Shown here: piece by piece, positions 24,251 to 37,400 of the stretch
How positions within the stretch are numbered: the first letter of the stretch is position 1
How the letters are laid out: the number at the start of each line of letters is the position of its first letter
NCBI GenBank assembly: GCA_034620365.1
Contig: JAQGEQ010000192.1
Span: 3,591,001 to 3,655,000, forward strand
Source: Pegea sp. RAD2-039
Lineage: Eukaryota; Chordata; Thaliacea; Salpida; Salpidae
Reading direction: 5' to 3'
DNA: 64,000 nucleotides
Notes under the pieces: generated by a model
The model's input: only the letters and a program-made list of their open reading frames with translations
What the model was told of the DNA's origin: nothing
Databases searched by the model: none
Translations under genes and position numbers: made by a program

Positions 24251-27200
24251 TCAACCTCGAGAAGTAGTTCTTTCATCTATTGACCATCTGTGGTTAGAAA
24301 AGATGCGAAAATATACAATTGATTTAGATTTGACACCTTCACCGTCAAATGCTTCAAGCATTAGAGTGTAGTTGGTATTTGGTTTTAAATCAGTTGTAAA
24401 AGAATATCTCAATTGAACTTGACGTCTGAATCAACCATCATTCAGTTGAATGTCTTTCAACTAATCTATCAGAACACTCACTTTGGTTTGATAAGATCAC
24501 TCAAAATTAGACCACTTGTGTCTAACAGCTTGATACCATAAAGTTCAGGCCACTCATCAGGGGCCCACCATTCAGCAACTCCTCTTCTGTAAATCATTTG
24601 TTTCTTCAATTAATAAACTAACAATCTTATAAAGTTATCAATTAAAAATATTTATCGAAAAGCAAACTGTGAATTCAAATAAGAACCGAACCCATTCGAG
24701 CTTTGATAGACAGTTAGTTGATGTGGTTGAAGGAGTCGCTCACGTTTAATACGATTCAACGAAAACTCATCAGACCGAGCGCAATCGATAACCGCATGAT
24801 TTAGAACTAAATTAAACTGATCAAATCCTCCCAGTACGTACCTATGCATAATTGATTGGCTGTGAAGAAATGATTATCTTAACTTTATTGCTCTAATACA
24901 ATTGAAGTTAGTAGCAGTCTAAAATACTTTGAATATGGAACTTCTGCATTGTGTGCCATTTGTATAATGATTGAAGTAATTCCATTCTCTGCCAGCTCTG
25001 ATTCACTTTCGGGCATTAAATTACTGTAATGCTGATTGGTCAGGATTAGTAACAAAATACGAGGTACTCCACTGCGTGAGTTTTGGAAAAGGTTCTGAAA
25101 TTAGTTTCTAATATTTGTTTCTTTTATAATTGAAATTTGGGATTCGTCTTCTTTGATAGTTTCTTAAAGTATTAAAAAATCAAGAACTCTGTGAGTACTC
25201 ACAAATACAGTTTCTTTAAACATCTTGTGGCTTAAAACTGATGTGCCAGCTTTTCGGTTTAGAGTCATCATTTGGTTTAACAAGAAAGTTCTGTTTTGTG
25301 ACTCTTGTTTATTGACAACAATTGTTGGAGTGTTAGACAATTGAACAACTTGTAAGCTGTAAAAACAGAAATTAAGAAAATTTAATTGTTGCAGCAAATT
25401 AGAATTTACAGTTTGATATACTATTTTGTTTTATCAAAATTAAAAAAACATTTAACAGAAAAGATTATATATTTTCCAAAATTAAAAACTATCTCTAGTT
25501 ATGTCCTAATTTATTAAATTAATAAAGTTAATCAAGTAATAATTAACAAATTCATCAGTTACAATGTAAACAAACAACTTTTAGATTACTTATGCATGCA
25601 TTATAAGCAATTTTACCTGACACTATTTTTTTCTAATGTTTCGTAACAGTTTACCAAATTTTTGAGAAATTGTCTTGTCATTACAATATCCCGATCGAGT
25701 AAATTTGGAGCCATTTCGAACATTACAACGATTTCTAACGCTAAGTTGATTCTAAGAGCTTGAAATTGAATTTCTTGTAGATAGCTTAAATGACCATTCA
25801 TTGAAGCCTGAAATGTTTGGACAGTGATGCAGTTGTTTGAAACATTTATCTCTAAAATCTACCTGCAAGGTTGCATTATACTTTCTTCCAGGTGTTAAGT
25901 CTGAGATGATTACAACAAAAAAGTTTTGTAAATCTTTGTTGTTGGCAGCAAATTTATTGTGAGTTTTGTTTTTATAGAATTTTTCCTTTACTTGGTTTCC
26001 ATCTTCATCAAAAAGTTTGATCAAATACAAAAGATTATCATCTGCTTCATGATTCGGAAACTTTAGAAGCCTCCATGTAAGCTCTACTCTTGATTCGGCG
26101 ATTCCAGAAACATGAAAGCCTCCAGGAATAGGAAGGTCTGAAATTCAAAACTTAAATGTACAAAATTCAGAAATAAAAACTATTTTCCATTTTGATTGTA
26201 AACAAAAAATAAACTTCAGTCAACAAACTAAGCTTGCAAATCAAGCTTTCATATTTTATATATTTTATTGTATGTTTACCTGTAGTTATGTAAGCTCTAC
26301 TGGCCGTACTGTAAACATCATCAACATAAACTGCTTGTACTCTTATTTCGTATTCATATCCAGGTCGAATTATATTTGAACTAATATAAGTGGTCGTGTT
26401 GACTAAACAAAAAACAGATTTTACTGTCATTGTAAAAAAGGAGAAGTTTACAGAAAACGTTTGGTGGCTTACCAGAATGGTTTGCTTGTATCATTTGCTG
26501 TGTTTGTCTGATTAAAACTGAAATTCTGTATCTTATAACAGCAGCTGAAGGGCTACACCATTTGATTAATAAGGAGCCTGTTGCATTTTGCTCGACACTG
26601 ACATTTAGCGGAGGAAACATATCTAAAACAAATTTTACCTTTTTGAAAATTTAATTTTTCTTCAACTAATATAACATTAAAAAAAGATATTATCATACTT
26701 TTATTCTCATTAATTATAAGTAAATGAAACAATAATCACCTAATTAGAACATTTGCATACTTTTAAATAAAATTAATCTTAGGTAGATAAGAATCATCAA
26801 TTTTATTGTATTTTATCAAATACTACTTTTGTCTGAAAAACTTGTAGAAAATTAAACAATTATAGTATAATACTTTTAAGAACTTTCAAATTCATAATCG
26901 TATTCTTGAATGGAAAACGAGCTTATAGTGATTTTAATTTGTACTTTTATTGGTAAGCATTGAAATAGAATTTACAAAATTTAATACCGGTTATATACCA
27001 GTTGTGGTTATAACGTGTGTTTTATCACTGTCCTTTCCGTATCCTTTTGATTGAACTGAAACGTTGTAGGTGTGTCCCGGTAAAAGATTGTACAAAGTCA
27101 AAGACCTAAGAAGATTAAAAAGCAAATTGTAACAAAAATTTCTAATTTATTTATACAGTGAAATCAAAAGTAGAATAAAAAAATAATATTAAATATTTTA

Positions 27201-30200
27201 AAATGAAATAATTTTTTATCTAGTTTTCATAAACAGTTGTTTTACTCAAATAGATTTTGGACGCTCACTTTTTAACATTCTGTAAGATGCTATGTTCAGG
27301 ATTACAGCCTATCTCTTTAATTTAAAGAGTTAGTTTCATATTTTGTGAAAGTAATTTGATTAAAGTTTCAAAGTCAGCCAAAGTTAAAGTAAAATTTGAA
27401 AAATAAACTATTGTGGTTGACCGATACTTTAATGATGAGTGGCTCGCTTTTGTTTTACTAAATATACTTGACTTATATTCTAGTAAAAACTTTTACAAAC
27501 GCCTACTATTTTACTTTTTGTTAAGAAAATTTTGTTTTAAAGAAAACTTAAAAAATGATAGGTCATAAAATCCTATGTAAAAAAATTATTCAAAAAACTT
27601 AAATTACTAAAATGTTCTTAAAATAAAATAGTTTTCAAGAAAATTCAAATAAAATGACAAATTTGATAAAAATTTTCTGAAATCTGATTAAAAAGAATAA
27701 ATAACAAAAATAATGTACTTTGTAGGCTTATTTCTAACCCAATTACAATTAGTTAATATTTAGTTTGTAAAATTCTATACTGAAAATAGACTATATTTAA
27801 CTACGATTGTTTAATTCAACTTTTTTTTATTTTGTATTAAAAAAATGTTCAAGTAATTAAAAGATTTATTTGCAATTTTTTTAAATTTAATCAGTTTAGA
27901 TTATTTTAAATCTTTTCTCTTACAATAAAATTTGATTCAAGTTAATGAGGATTTTTACATAAAAAATTTTCTTAAAACTTAATTACTCAAAACAAACCTT
28001 TTCCATACTAGCCATCATTCAATTGTTTATTTTACAAACTATTATTGAATAAAATAATTTATTTTTATTGCTATTATTAATATTTATAATTTCATCAACT
28101 AAATATAAAAATAGCTACTTGAAAACAAATTCTCACTTGTAGTTTTGAAAAAGAAAACAATTAATAACAAAATGCAATTTCACGAAAAAAAGCCATATGT
28201 AGAAAAAAAATTTATCAAATAAAAAATATAATTATTTAATTATCAATGACTATTATCAAACAAAAATTTAAATCCAATTAGAGTAATTTCGCAAAATATT
28301 TGAGTAAAAGCTCCAAAGTTAAAAAACGATTACCTTGCATTACCTTAATTAACTTGTTATAAAAGAAGTTCGGAAAATTTTCATCAATGGCCAAACTCTT
28401 ATATATTGGCTTTTATATATTTTATCTATTTAATTCTAACAATACTTTATAATTTTTCCATTGAAGTGTAGTTTATCTACTTTGAATTTTTGTTTGATGA
28501 ATATATATGTTAATTTAAAATCGTAATTCCTTGTAAAATTTTGTCTCTTCAACTTTGTGAGTTTATGTTATTATATTAAACGTAAATCTTTACTTACTGT
28601 TCAGATTTCCCGACTAAGTACACAGCATCACTTCCATTACAAGTGATGATGTATCCTGTTATCAAACTGGACTCTGGTGCCGACCATGTAACTTCGATTG
28701 AAGTGTTTCTGATGTCATTTATTTTCACACTTAGTGGTGAAGGTAGAGATGGATTAACTGAAATTATTTTTATTGTTCTTTAAATAAATAAACAGTCAAA
28801 AAGTTTTTGTTTTAATTTTAGGCAAATTTTTCTATTAAAATTGTTATTTAAATGAGTGGAATTTTACAATTCTGATAATAAAATCAGATAAAAATACATT
28901 TCACATCAAAAGTAAAACTCAACAAACCTCTTTGATAGTAATTAAATACTTCTTCACAAATCGATTGTGATAAATTGAACTGAATCATGTCAAGATCTTT
29001 ATATGTCTCAACATAATATGATTGATGATAAAAATGACTTTCTCTTCTACTTATTTTTGCTCCACCAACTTGAATATGAAACATAATTGTTCCGTCTGCT
29101 TTTAATCTCTACAAATACATTAGTCACAGTCAGACAGGATGATATATCTTATTTTATTGATGCTAGCATGTCTTAATATTTGAAATTTTTGAACTGTTTG
29201 ATTGAGCAGGCCATCTTTTGATAAGAGCAGCATTGTATAATCTGAAAGATTAGTAATTAAATTGTTTAACTAAACTGGTTTCCTGAAATCTTTTCCGGAA
29301 TTAAGAAGTTTGTTTTACAATTGAGTCAGATGTTGAACTGTAAGATAATTACTGATATATCTCATCCAAAAATTACTGTAACCCAGATATTTGGATTACA
29401 AGTGTAACCCAGCTAATCTTAACATTAAACATGGATAATGTTCTAATGCATTTTATATACAGCTAAAACACAGTTTGGAAGAAAATATATTTACTATACA
29501 TGTTATATTTGGACGGTCAGTTTGACAAATCTGACTTTGAAAAGTATACCAGTATGTAAAATCGTGTAAAAAGTATTACTAATTACAAGTTTTTGCTTTT
29601 GTGCTTAAATATAAGACTTGTTCCACCAACGCATTAAAGAATTAGTCATATGGAAAAGCATCTATTTTTAGATATGATACATCAAAGCGAGCTTATGAAA
29701 ATTTAACATGAAATCCTTTTAGTCATTTTCTGAGCATAAGTTTTTTACCTTTAACACTTTTCTTAAATCATCGTTTGATTTACCACTAGTGACGATTGTC
29801 AGTATTTTTGGAACTGTATGACGTGCATATTCGAAACCATATAAGTAAGCAAAGTTCAAAGCTGCTCCAGTATTTCTATTTCCTACATCGTAACTACTGC
29901 AGAAAATGAATATAATTGATATTAAGTATTTTCTTATCGACCCAATACTATTGAATGATATCTAAATATCAAAACTTACTTCAATTGACTTATTCTAAAA
30001 AGTAATTGCTGTTTCACAGTAAAGGAAGATAAGGGAGCCCAATATTGAGGTTCGTCTGCATATAAAACAACCCCAATTCGTGCTGCATTCCAACTAATTA
30101 TAAATCCATCAACAAATGAGCTTAGAAACCCTTGCTTGATAGTACTGAAATTATCTGAGCTGAAACTGAAGGATGTATTTCATTAAATTATCTCCCTCTA

Positions 30201-33200
30201 ACTTACAATTACTAATCACAGTAATAATTTTCAGCTCGCAAAATTATTGTTGTAAGAACTGATTAAATCAATTACAAAACTGCAGTTATTACATAAACTT
30301 AAAATTACTTTGAAGTATCTACAACAACAATCCCGTCGAAGCTTGCTGTAGCACAAGCCATATCAAAAGTTACAATAGAAGGTTCTGATTGTTGATCAAC
30401 ACCATGAGCAATTACTTGAAACTCATATTCAGTGGAATCTAACTGTGAAAGTTTTGTGCGATGTTCTTGACCTAGATTATATTTGAACACAAAATAGCAG
30501 ATAGTAAACTTTACATTTCATTATTAAATTTTAAATGTTATTTCCTTACCAATATTTGCATTTATTTTTACTACTTGACCATCTTTTCCTTTTTTCAACG
30601 GCCGGTATTGAATTGAATAATGATTTACAAGATCAATGGGTCGATTCCATTTGATACTCAAAGATCCAGAATGTATCATAGCCAACCGAAACCCAGATGG
30701 TTTTTTTAAGGGTATAGAATATAAACCTGAGATTACGATAGGAGTTTTTAAAATATAAACATCTTAAGCATTTTAAGTTCAAAAAAGTTATTGAAGCGTA
30801 CCTTTCAATTTTTTTGTAATCACTTTGTGTGTCTTTTTCCATAAACCGCATATGTGTCTATCTTTTGACATAATAAGATCTTTTTTACCAGAGAGCAAAG
30901 CCAAGTCTCTCTAATTTTTTTAGATAATAAAGATATTTATCAGAAATCTTACATATTTATGAACCGCTAATAAAAATAGTTTTTTAGGAAAATTAAGTTT
31001 AAAGTGGATGAAAATATTTTAGTTAACACTTAAGTCTACTGTTAAACCCACTTTTATTTAATTATAAGAAAAGCATATGTAATATAAGAACGACTTTCTC
31101 TTCGAACCTTTGAAGCTTTTCCATAACCAACTGCGATTGAAGCTAAGTATGGTATGGATAAAAGTTTTGTTGTTGCTTCTTCAATTGAGTTCCTGCATTT
31201 TGAACCGAGTAAAGTGACAACTACCTTAGGGACATTTTGCCGAGCACCATATGCTCCATTTGACTTTAATATCGTTGTACGAGCATATGTCAGAGCCTCA
31301 GCCAAGTTATTAGTTGCACTTTCTGTATTATCTAACATTTCGACAGCTAAAAAAATTATTTAATATTTTTAAATACTTTGATTACTTTTAACTAATTAAA
31401 TCAGTTTCAAAATAGTTATTATCCTTGTTTATTGTTAAAAGATAATTTTCATAAATAAATAAACTTCTTTCCTAAGTATGCCAATTACAATTTATTAAAA
31501 TAATGAAAACATCTATTTCTTATTCATAACATACTTTTAACAATAAGTTTAACTTAAAAACGAACAAAAACAACTATCAACGTTTTAAAACAACTCATAT
31601 TTAATTTTTATTAATAAAATTCATACAAACTTGTTTTAAAATAGTTTTGATCAAACGATTTAAGGCAAATTTTAAGTATACCGAGTTTTTGAATTAGCAG
31701 TAAAGGTGAAATTAAACAGGCAACAGTTTGTTCAGTAAATGTGTTATCAAAAAGATAAAAAGTATAATAAGATAAAAAAGGGTTTCACATTAACTAAAGA
31801 AATTTCTTTTGCTTTTGATCCAATAAAGGTTTTTTGAAGTAAACCTCTTTTATTTGTATTTCTAAATCTAATCCTTATTTATTTTTGTCAATTTTACTAT
31901 AATCAGAAAAAAACACAGATTGATGTGTCAAGCGATTATGGAAGCTGCCTTTGAGGTAAGGAAAATATGATTGAATTAAGAACTGGTCTGGTGATTTCAA
32001 AAGTTAAACTTTTAGTTGTATACATATCAAGTTTTGTGGGTGAAACTAAAGCCCTGTGTGTACTAAACAAGCGAAATCTGCATGGTGACAAGCTCTAATG
32101 ACTTACAATGACCATCAGTCATTTGATGTTAAATTTAATCAGATATTTTTAAAAAAGTTAGTCGAATGGTATAAATATAGAATATGACATTCAGTTAGTA
32201 ATTGTCCTGAACTTAATCAACGATGAATACAAATAACCTTTCTAAGTTAAATTTCCAATTAATTTATCTTAAACGATTACTAATCAATGAAACTTCAACA
32301 GAATGAGCAAAAAAATATTGCTAAATCAAGTTAATAGCTTTATCTATTACCTCTCTTATACATGTAGCCCTGATGATAACGACGGAATGAAAAGTATAAT
32401 CCGGGTGACTCATCCAAGTTCATAAGAGATATTCTAATCTAAAGTAAATAAAGATTAAAAGAACATGAGTTAACTGTTTATGATAAGCTAATGATAAAAG
32501 GCTTTACATGTTTTAGTATCTGATTATATATAAGAAGACTTTCGTAATATACGATAAACATCAAAAATGTTAAATATATTTTCAATAAAAAAAGCTTAGA
32601 GAACTTTTACAGTGACTAGTTTTAGCTAAAAATCAATAAACTAAAACACAGTTGCTACTGTGTTAGAAAAAGCTGAATAATTTCTCAAAAATAGAAACAA
32701 TTTTTAAAGTTTTCTAATACCTTTGTAATCTTAAGTAGAATTTATCTTTGCGAACTTTAATCTTTAGACGTCAGTATTCATAAAGATATTTTAAATGTGT
32801 TTCTTTATTTATACTAGCTATCTCATCATTGCTTTCAAATCTGAAGTAGTTAAATCCTTGTTCACAACATACATTTATAATTTGAAAATCTCAAAATAAA
32901 CTTTTTAGAATAAAATAAATGGAAATCAAAGAATTTATCAATCTACTGAAAATAAAGAGCGTATCGACAAATAACTTGATTATCATTTTTTATTTACCAT
33001 AATCTCCTTAACATGTCAAACTCTGACTACTATTATCAAGACAGCTTTTCAATTATCACATTGTAAACTGATTAGAGTAAATTACAGCTTATCATTTACA
33101 CTTTTTTCGATTATTAAAACAGCTTGAATTTAATCAATCCTAAAACTTTGTATTATTGTCAGAAGAAAATTGAATGATAACTTTTGACAAAAGTAGTTCA

Positions 33201-34419
33201 AAGTTTAGTTTGAAACAAAAATATTTAAAAAAATTGCTTAAGTATTGTTAATTGCACTTCGAACGAAGTTTCTAGAAATGTTGTTGCTACAAATTGCTTT
33301 ATCATTAATCTTTAAGAGTGAATATCCACCTTATTGTAATAAGCTACATCGAAATGATCGATTAAATTTCTCAGCAAGCACTTGCTTTCAACTAAATCAA
33401 CATCAAGGGTTGATGACCGGTCAACCATGAAAATTACATCCAATGGATTATGAATAATCTCTGAAATAAGAAAATAAACGATAAAACTTTCTTGGATTTT
33501 ATGATACTTAAGAGATGCTAGCTGATATAAATTGTAAAATTAAACTAATAGTAAATGTTATAAAACGTATTAGCCGAAAATTTGATAACAATTTAAGACA
33601 TTGATTAAATGAAAATAATAGCTCAAGAAAAATTCAGAAAGTATTCACGTGGTATGTATGAGTTGTTTTCTTCAATGCTATTCACAAAACCTCTAGTAGA
33701 ATCTAAAAATAAAACTCATTTTAATCAATTTTCTAACGTAATATACTATTTCATACTTTGTGTATTTAAACCGCATTAACTAACCTACATTTATATCTTT
33801 AAAACTAAACTAAAAATTAGATAATAGTTCAAATGAAATTTAAGTCATTAGTAAACTATTTTTGACAGAACAATAAATCTTTAAGAATAGTTTACGCTTG
33901 ATTAAGTTGATTATTTTGTGGTCAACATACATCAACCTTGCATTTAGTTCAATAAAAATGTTTTAAAAAAGATAAATGTAAAATAGAGCCTGAGCCCTTT
34001 GGAGCCTAAATCATCTGATAGCTTCAAATAATTAAACCTCATTGCTACCTAACTCATTTTCATTTTATTCATTTATCTCAAATAAAATTTTTTTTTTTTA
34101 ATTTTTTTGTTTAACTAAACATAATTTTAAATAATCTTATGAGATATTTTACTAAATAGATTGAATTGCGAATACTAAAACTAGAATAAAATTCTTAGCG
34201 AATATTTGAAAAGAATTTGAAACAAATTTCAGTTGGAAGAAAATCATATCTAAAATTGAAATTGATAAATTTACTTGTATGTTTCAAACCGTTTGATCCA
34301 TGACTTTCAGCCAAAGTTTTGAGCTGTGTAACATTTGATAACCTTCTTCCACCTAATGTTTGGCGCCAAGAAGAAAAACAAAAGCAACAAATAAAAAGAA
34401 GGTATCTTGATAGACCCAT
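24251..34419 (-). CDS. Gene C: secreted VWA/FN3 multidomain protein
   Basis: Twenty-two exons, transcript order: 34275-34419, 33649-33702, 33330-33460, 32351-32438, 31108-31346, 30802-30910, 30550-30726, 30309-30471, 29980-30159, 29749-29896, 28928-29108, 28598-28757, 26999-27105, 26473-26622, 26280-26402, 25863-26137, 25617-25807, 25203-25356, 24928-25094, 24692-24859, 24482-24586, 24251-24425; about 1129 residues to a TGA at 24251-24253. The last exon may instead splice at 24256 into the 24.0 kb exon (about 1220 residues). Layout: signal peptide (1-~22); VWA1 (~72-250, MVDRSST); FN3 (~258-352); VWA2 (~356-535, VVVDTSNS, an intact DxSxS); three FN3 (~540-810, with IEVTWSAP, LLPGHTYNVSV, IRPGYEYEIRV); a degenerate VWA3 (~818-1030); FN3 (~1037-1120). 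VWA/FN3 alternation recalls the N-terminal parts of collagens XII/XIV, but no Gly-X-Y repeat is present here. The ATG has a splice acceptor (GCAG) 18 bases upstream. Likely a matrix adhesion protein. Confidence 0.85.
27106..28597 (-). other. Long intron of gene C
   Basis: About 1.5 kb intron within an FN3 domain of gene C (phase 2). AT-rich; no coding exon, repeat family or RNA seen in it. Confidence 0.6.
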
Positions 34420-34437
34420 TTAGTTAAAACTGTCTGC

Positions 34438-37400
34438 AATACGAAAGAAATTGATATTTTGATACTTCAAGAAAGTCACATTGATATAAGTATCATCTTT
34501 TACATATGATTAAATCAAACATTTTAATGAACACAATCTCATTTAAAGATAATATGATGATTGATTAATCGCTAATTTTTACCGATGTCTGCAAGTTATT
34601 AACTGCAAGTTGACAATAATTTTATCAATAACTTTTAGAGTAGTCTCAAAAGAAAAAAATTCTCACGTGACCTCAAGTTGTGGCTTTCTAGTAAATACTT
34701 TCACTTAATATCAGCTTACTATCTCGTACAACCTTCCTTCTACTATATGCGAACACAAGCAGCGTGAGCACAAAGTTTAAACTACTGATCGCTAAAACTT
34801 TTTCACATATAACCTACTCTAACGTTCTGTGTGTATCTACGTCATAGCGGTTTTGTGTTTGGCAATTATTGAGCTGACGCCAATGTGAACAATTTCATTT
34901 TCCTACATTACATTGAAAGTTCCTGGTTGTAGCTACAGTGTTTAAGCTTGTTAATTCTTAGAATAATCTTACCAACCTTGTATCTGATATCAGACGCTCT
35001 GTTGACTATAATCATTCGTAGTTACTTTAATTTCTAGTCTATTAAGCGACAGTTTCGAAAAGTGAACAAATTTTAAATTTTGGTTTTATATTTTTACATT
35101 TTCTTATTTCATCAAAAACCTTCTTTGTCGAAACTACATTTTTGAGGCTTTTACTATATTAGGATAGTGATAAGATGTTTAAAGTTTTAAAGTTGTTTCA
35201 AGTCTAGACATTTTGCAGCAAAAACATATTTTGTAGTAATAGGTCTATCTGTTTTCCATTAAATAAATTTTACAAAATCATGATGAACTGCATAATTTGT
35301 TTCTACCTAAATACTAATCTTAATTTCATCCGTTTTTCTTATAATTTTTTAATGTCACAAAGATTTTCATGGATTTTTTTCAATTGACAGACACAAGTCG
35401 TAGTGATACTAAAATTCATCTTACGTTCAAACATGATCTTAAGCTATTAATGTCTGACACAAAATTACATCTTTTATATTTTAAGCAAGTATTACGTTTT
35501 GATTTACTTTTTAACGTAAACCACTAAAAGCTAAAAGGTACACGATTGCTTTAATTTAAACATTTCTAGAAAAACTTTGACAAATTAGAAAAGAATTTTT
35601 TCAATCTAATATTCGTTTTTCATCTATAATCAATATTTTTAGTTTTTAGTTTTATCTCTTAGATAAATTCTATTCTAATTAATGTACTAAATCAAAATTT
35701 AGTTGAAAAATACATCTTCCATTGATACCGTTTCGTATGTAAATTAAATCGGTTTCAGATGTTACAGTTGGTTAGATTAAATTTTCAAATTTCAGTTTAT
35801 ATTTTATAATACGATAAACGATTTTTAAAAATTTTTTATTGCACGATAGCTTAATTGATTTTCCTATAACTTATAAATGAAAATAAAAATTTACTTTAAC
35901 TCTTTTAATTTTTAAGTATTTTATGTAACTTAAATTAATCACAATAAATGAAAGAATTGTTCAACATCAAGCTTTTATCAAAAATTTCATTTGATATTTT
36001 AAATTATTACCTTGATAAACTATTTTAAGACTAATATTTTAGGTTCATGTATCAAATTTGATCTATGAGTTTTTTAGACAGTTAACAATAGATGAAGATT
36101 TGTAAAGTTTTGTGGTAAACTATACTACCTCTGTTGGTAGTGTCTTCTAACATTCAATTGTCTGACCAGAGTAACTTTTAGAAGCTTTCAGTGACGCTTG
36201 GTAAACAATCAATTTCTTTTTAGTCATTTAAGCATCGGAAATTATTTGAATAAAACCCATTTTCTCAATTTGATTTTTAAATCATTTCAATATTATTAAA
36301 AATTTTAGTCACCTCACAGAATTTAAAAAGTTAAAGTTGATTTTCTAAATAAAAACTATCTAAGATTTTATGAGAATTTGGAATAAATTTATGTGTAGCC
36401 TTAAAATTATTTTAGAAAAAAGATAAAATCCTTTAAGAAGTATTTAAAAGTAAGATACAACAACTCGTATGATTTTGATTGAATTTTTATAAGATATATG
36501 AAGATCTAACATTTTGCTTAGTATCAATCTATTATTTTCTTTAACGGTATCACCAAACAAGCATATATTGTAAAGGTCTGAAGCTATGCCTTTCAGATCT
36601 GTACTATTGTACTAAAACCATTTTAAAAAGCTCAAGGGCTAAAAAATTTCACAGAAATAATCTCAATTTTATAGCCAAGAAAATAGTTTGCTTTTCTTCT
36701 GGCGATAATATTAAGTATCAATAAACATAATTTCTATATAAACTAGACAATAAAGAAGATTTATTCGCTTGTAGATTATTGGACAAAATTAAAAAATAAA
36801 AGATAAATGTTTAAGAGCTTTGAAATTTATGATTTAATGAAGTTATTAAAGTTAAGAAATAATTTTTGAATATATTCCTGTCTAAATTTGAAAGCTTATC
36901 ATGCAAAGCAACAACTGAGTTACTTCAAAATGATATTACTTCTCCAAGATATAAAATTATGATTAGATTTTTTAAACGTGGTAAAAGTGTTTCGTGGTAC
37001 ATCATATTTCAAATTTTTTAACATAACCTATTCAAAAAATGTAACAGTAACTATTTCATGTTGATAAAGTAAATCAAATTATTTAAAAGCTTACAATAAG
37101 AGATAAAAAGATGGAAATCAAATTAATAGTAATGAATCGATAGAAGTAATATCTACATCATACATTAGCATATAAACAATTTTGCTTTTAAGTTTGCTAA
37201 AACAGTTGTCGAAAGCTTTATTTTTAAAAAATAAACTGAATAAAAAAAATTGATAGGTTTACTTTATATTTCTTTTTCGTTTAAAACTTCCTGAATATAC
37301 TTTAGTCTCATACAGAATAATTTCTGATTAACAAGGCTTAGAATAAACCGTTCTTAAACGCAAATTACCTTTTAGATACAGTAAATTATAAAAAAAGATA

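Noticed and set aside
29160-29260. Possible extra exon of gene C (minus strand, frame reading LLLSKDGLLNQTVQK after a CAG acceptor)
   Set aside because: The VWA2 domain joins correctly from 29749 straight to 29108 in phase 0 (LRKVLK then RLKADGTIMF). Adding this exon breaks the phase and it has no good donor.
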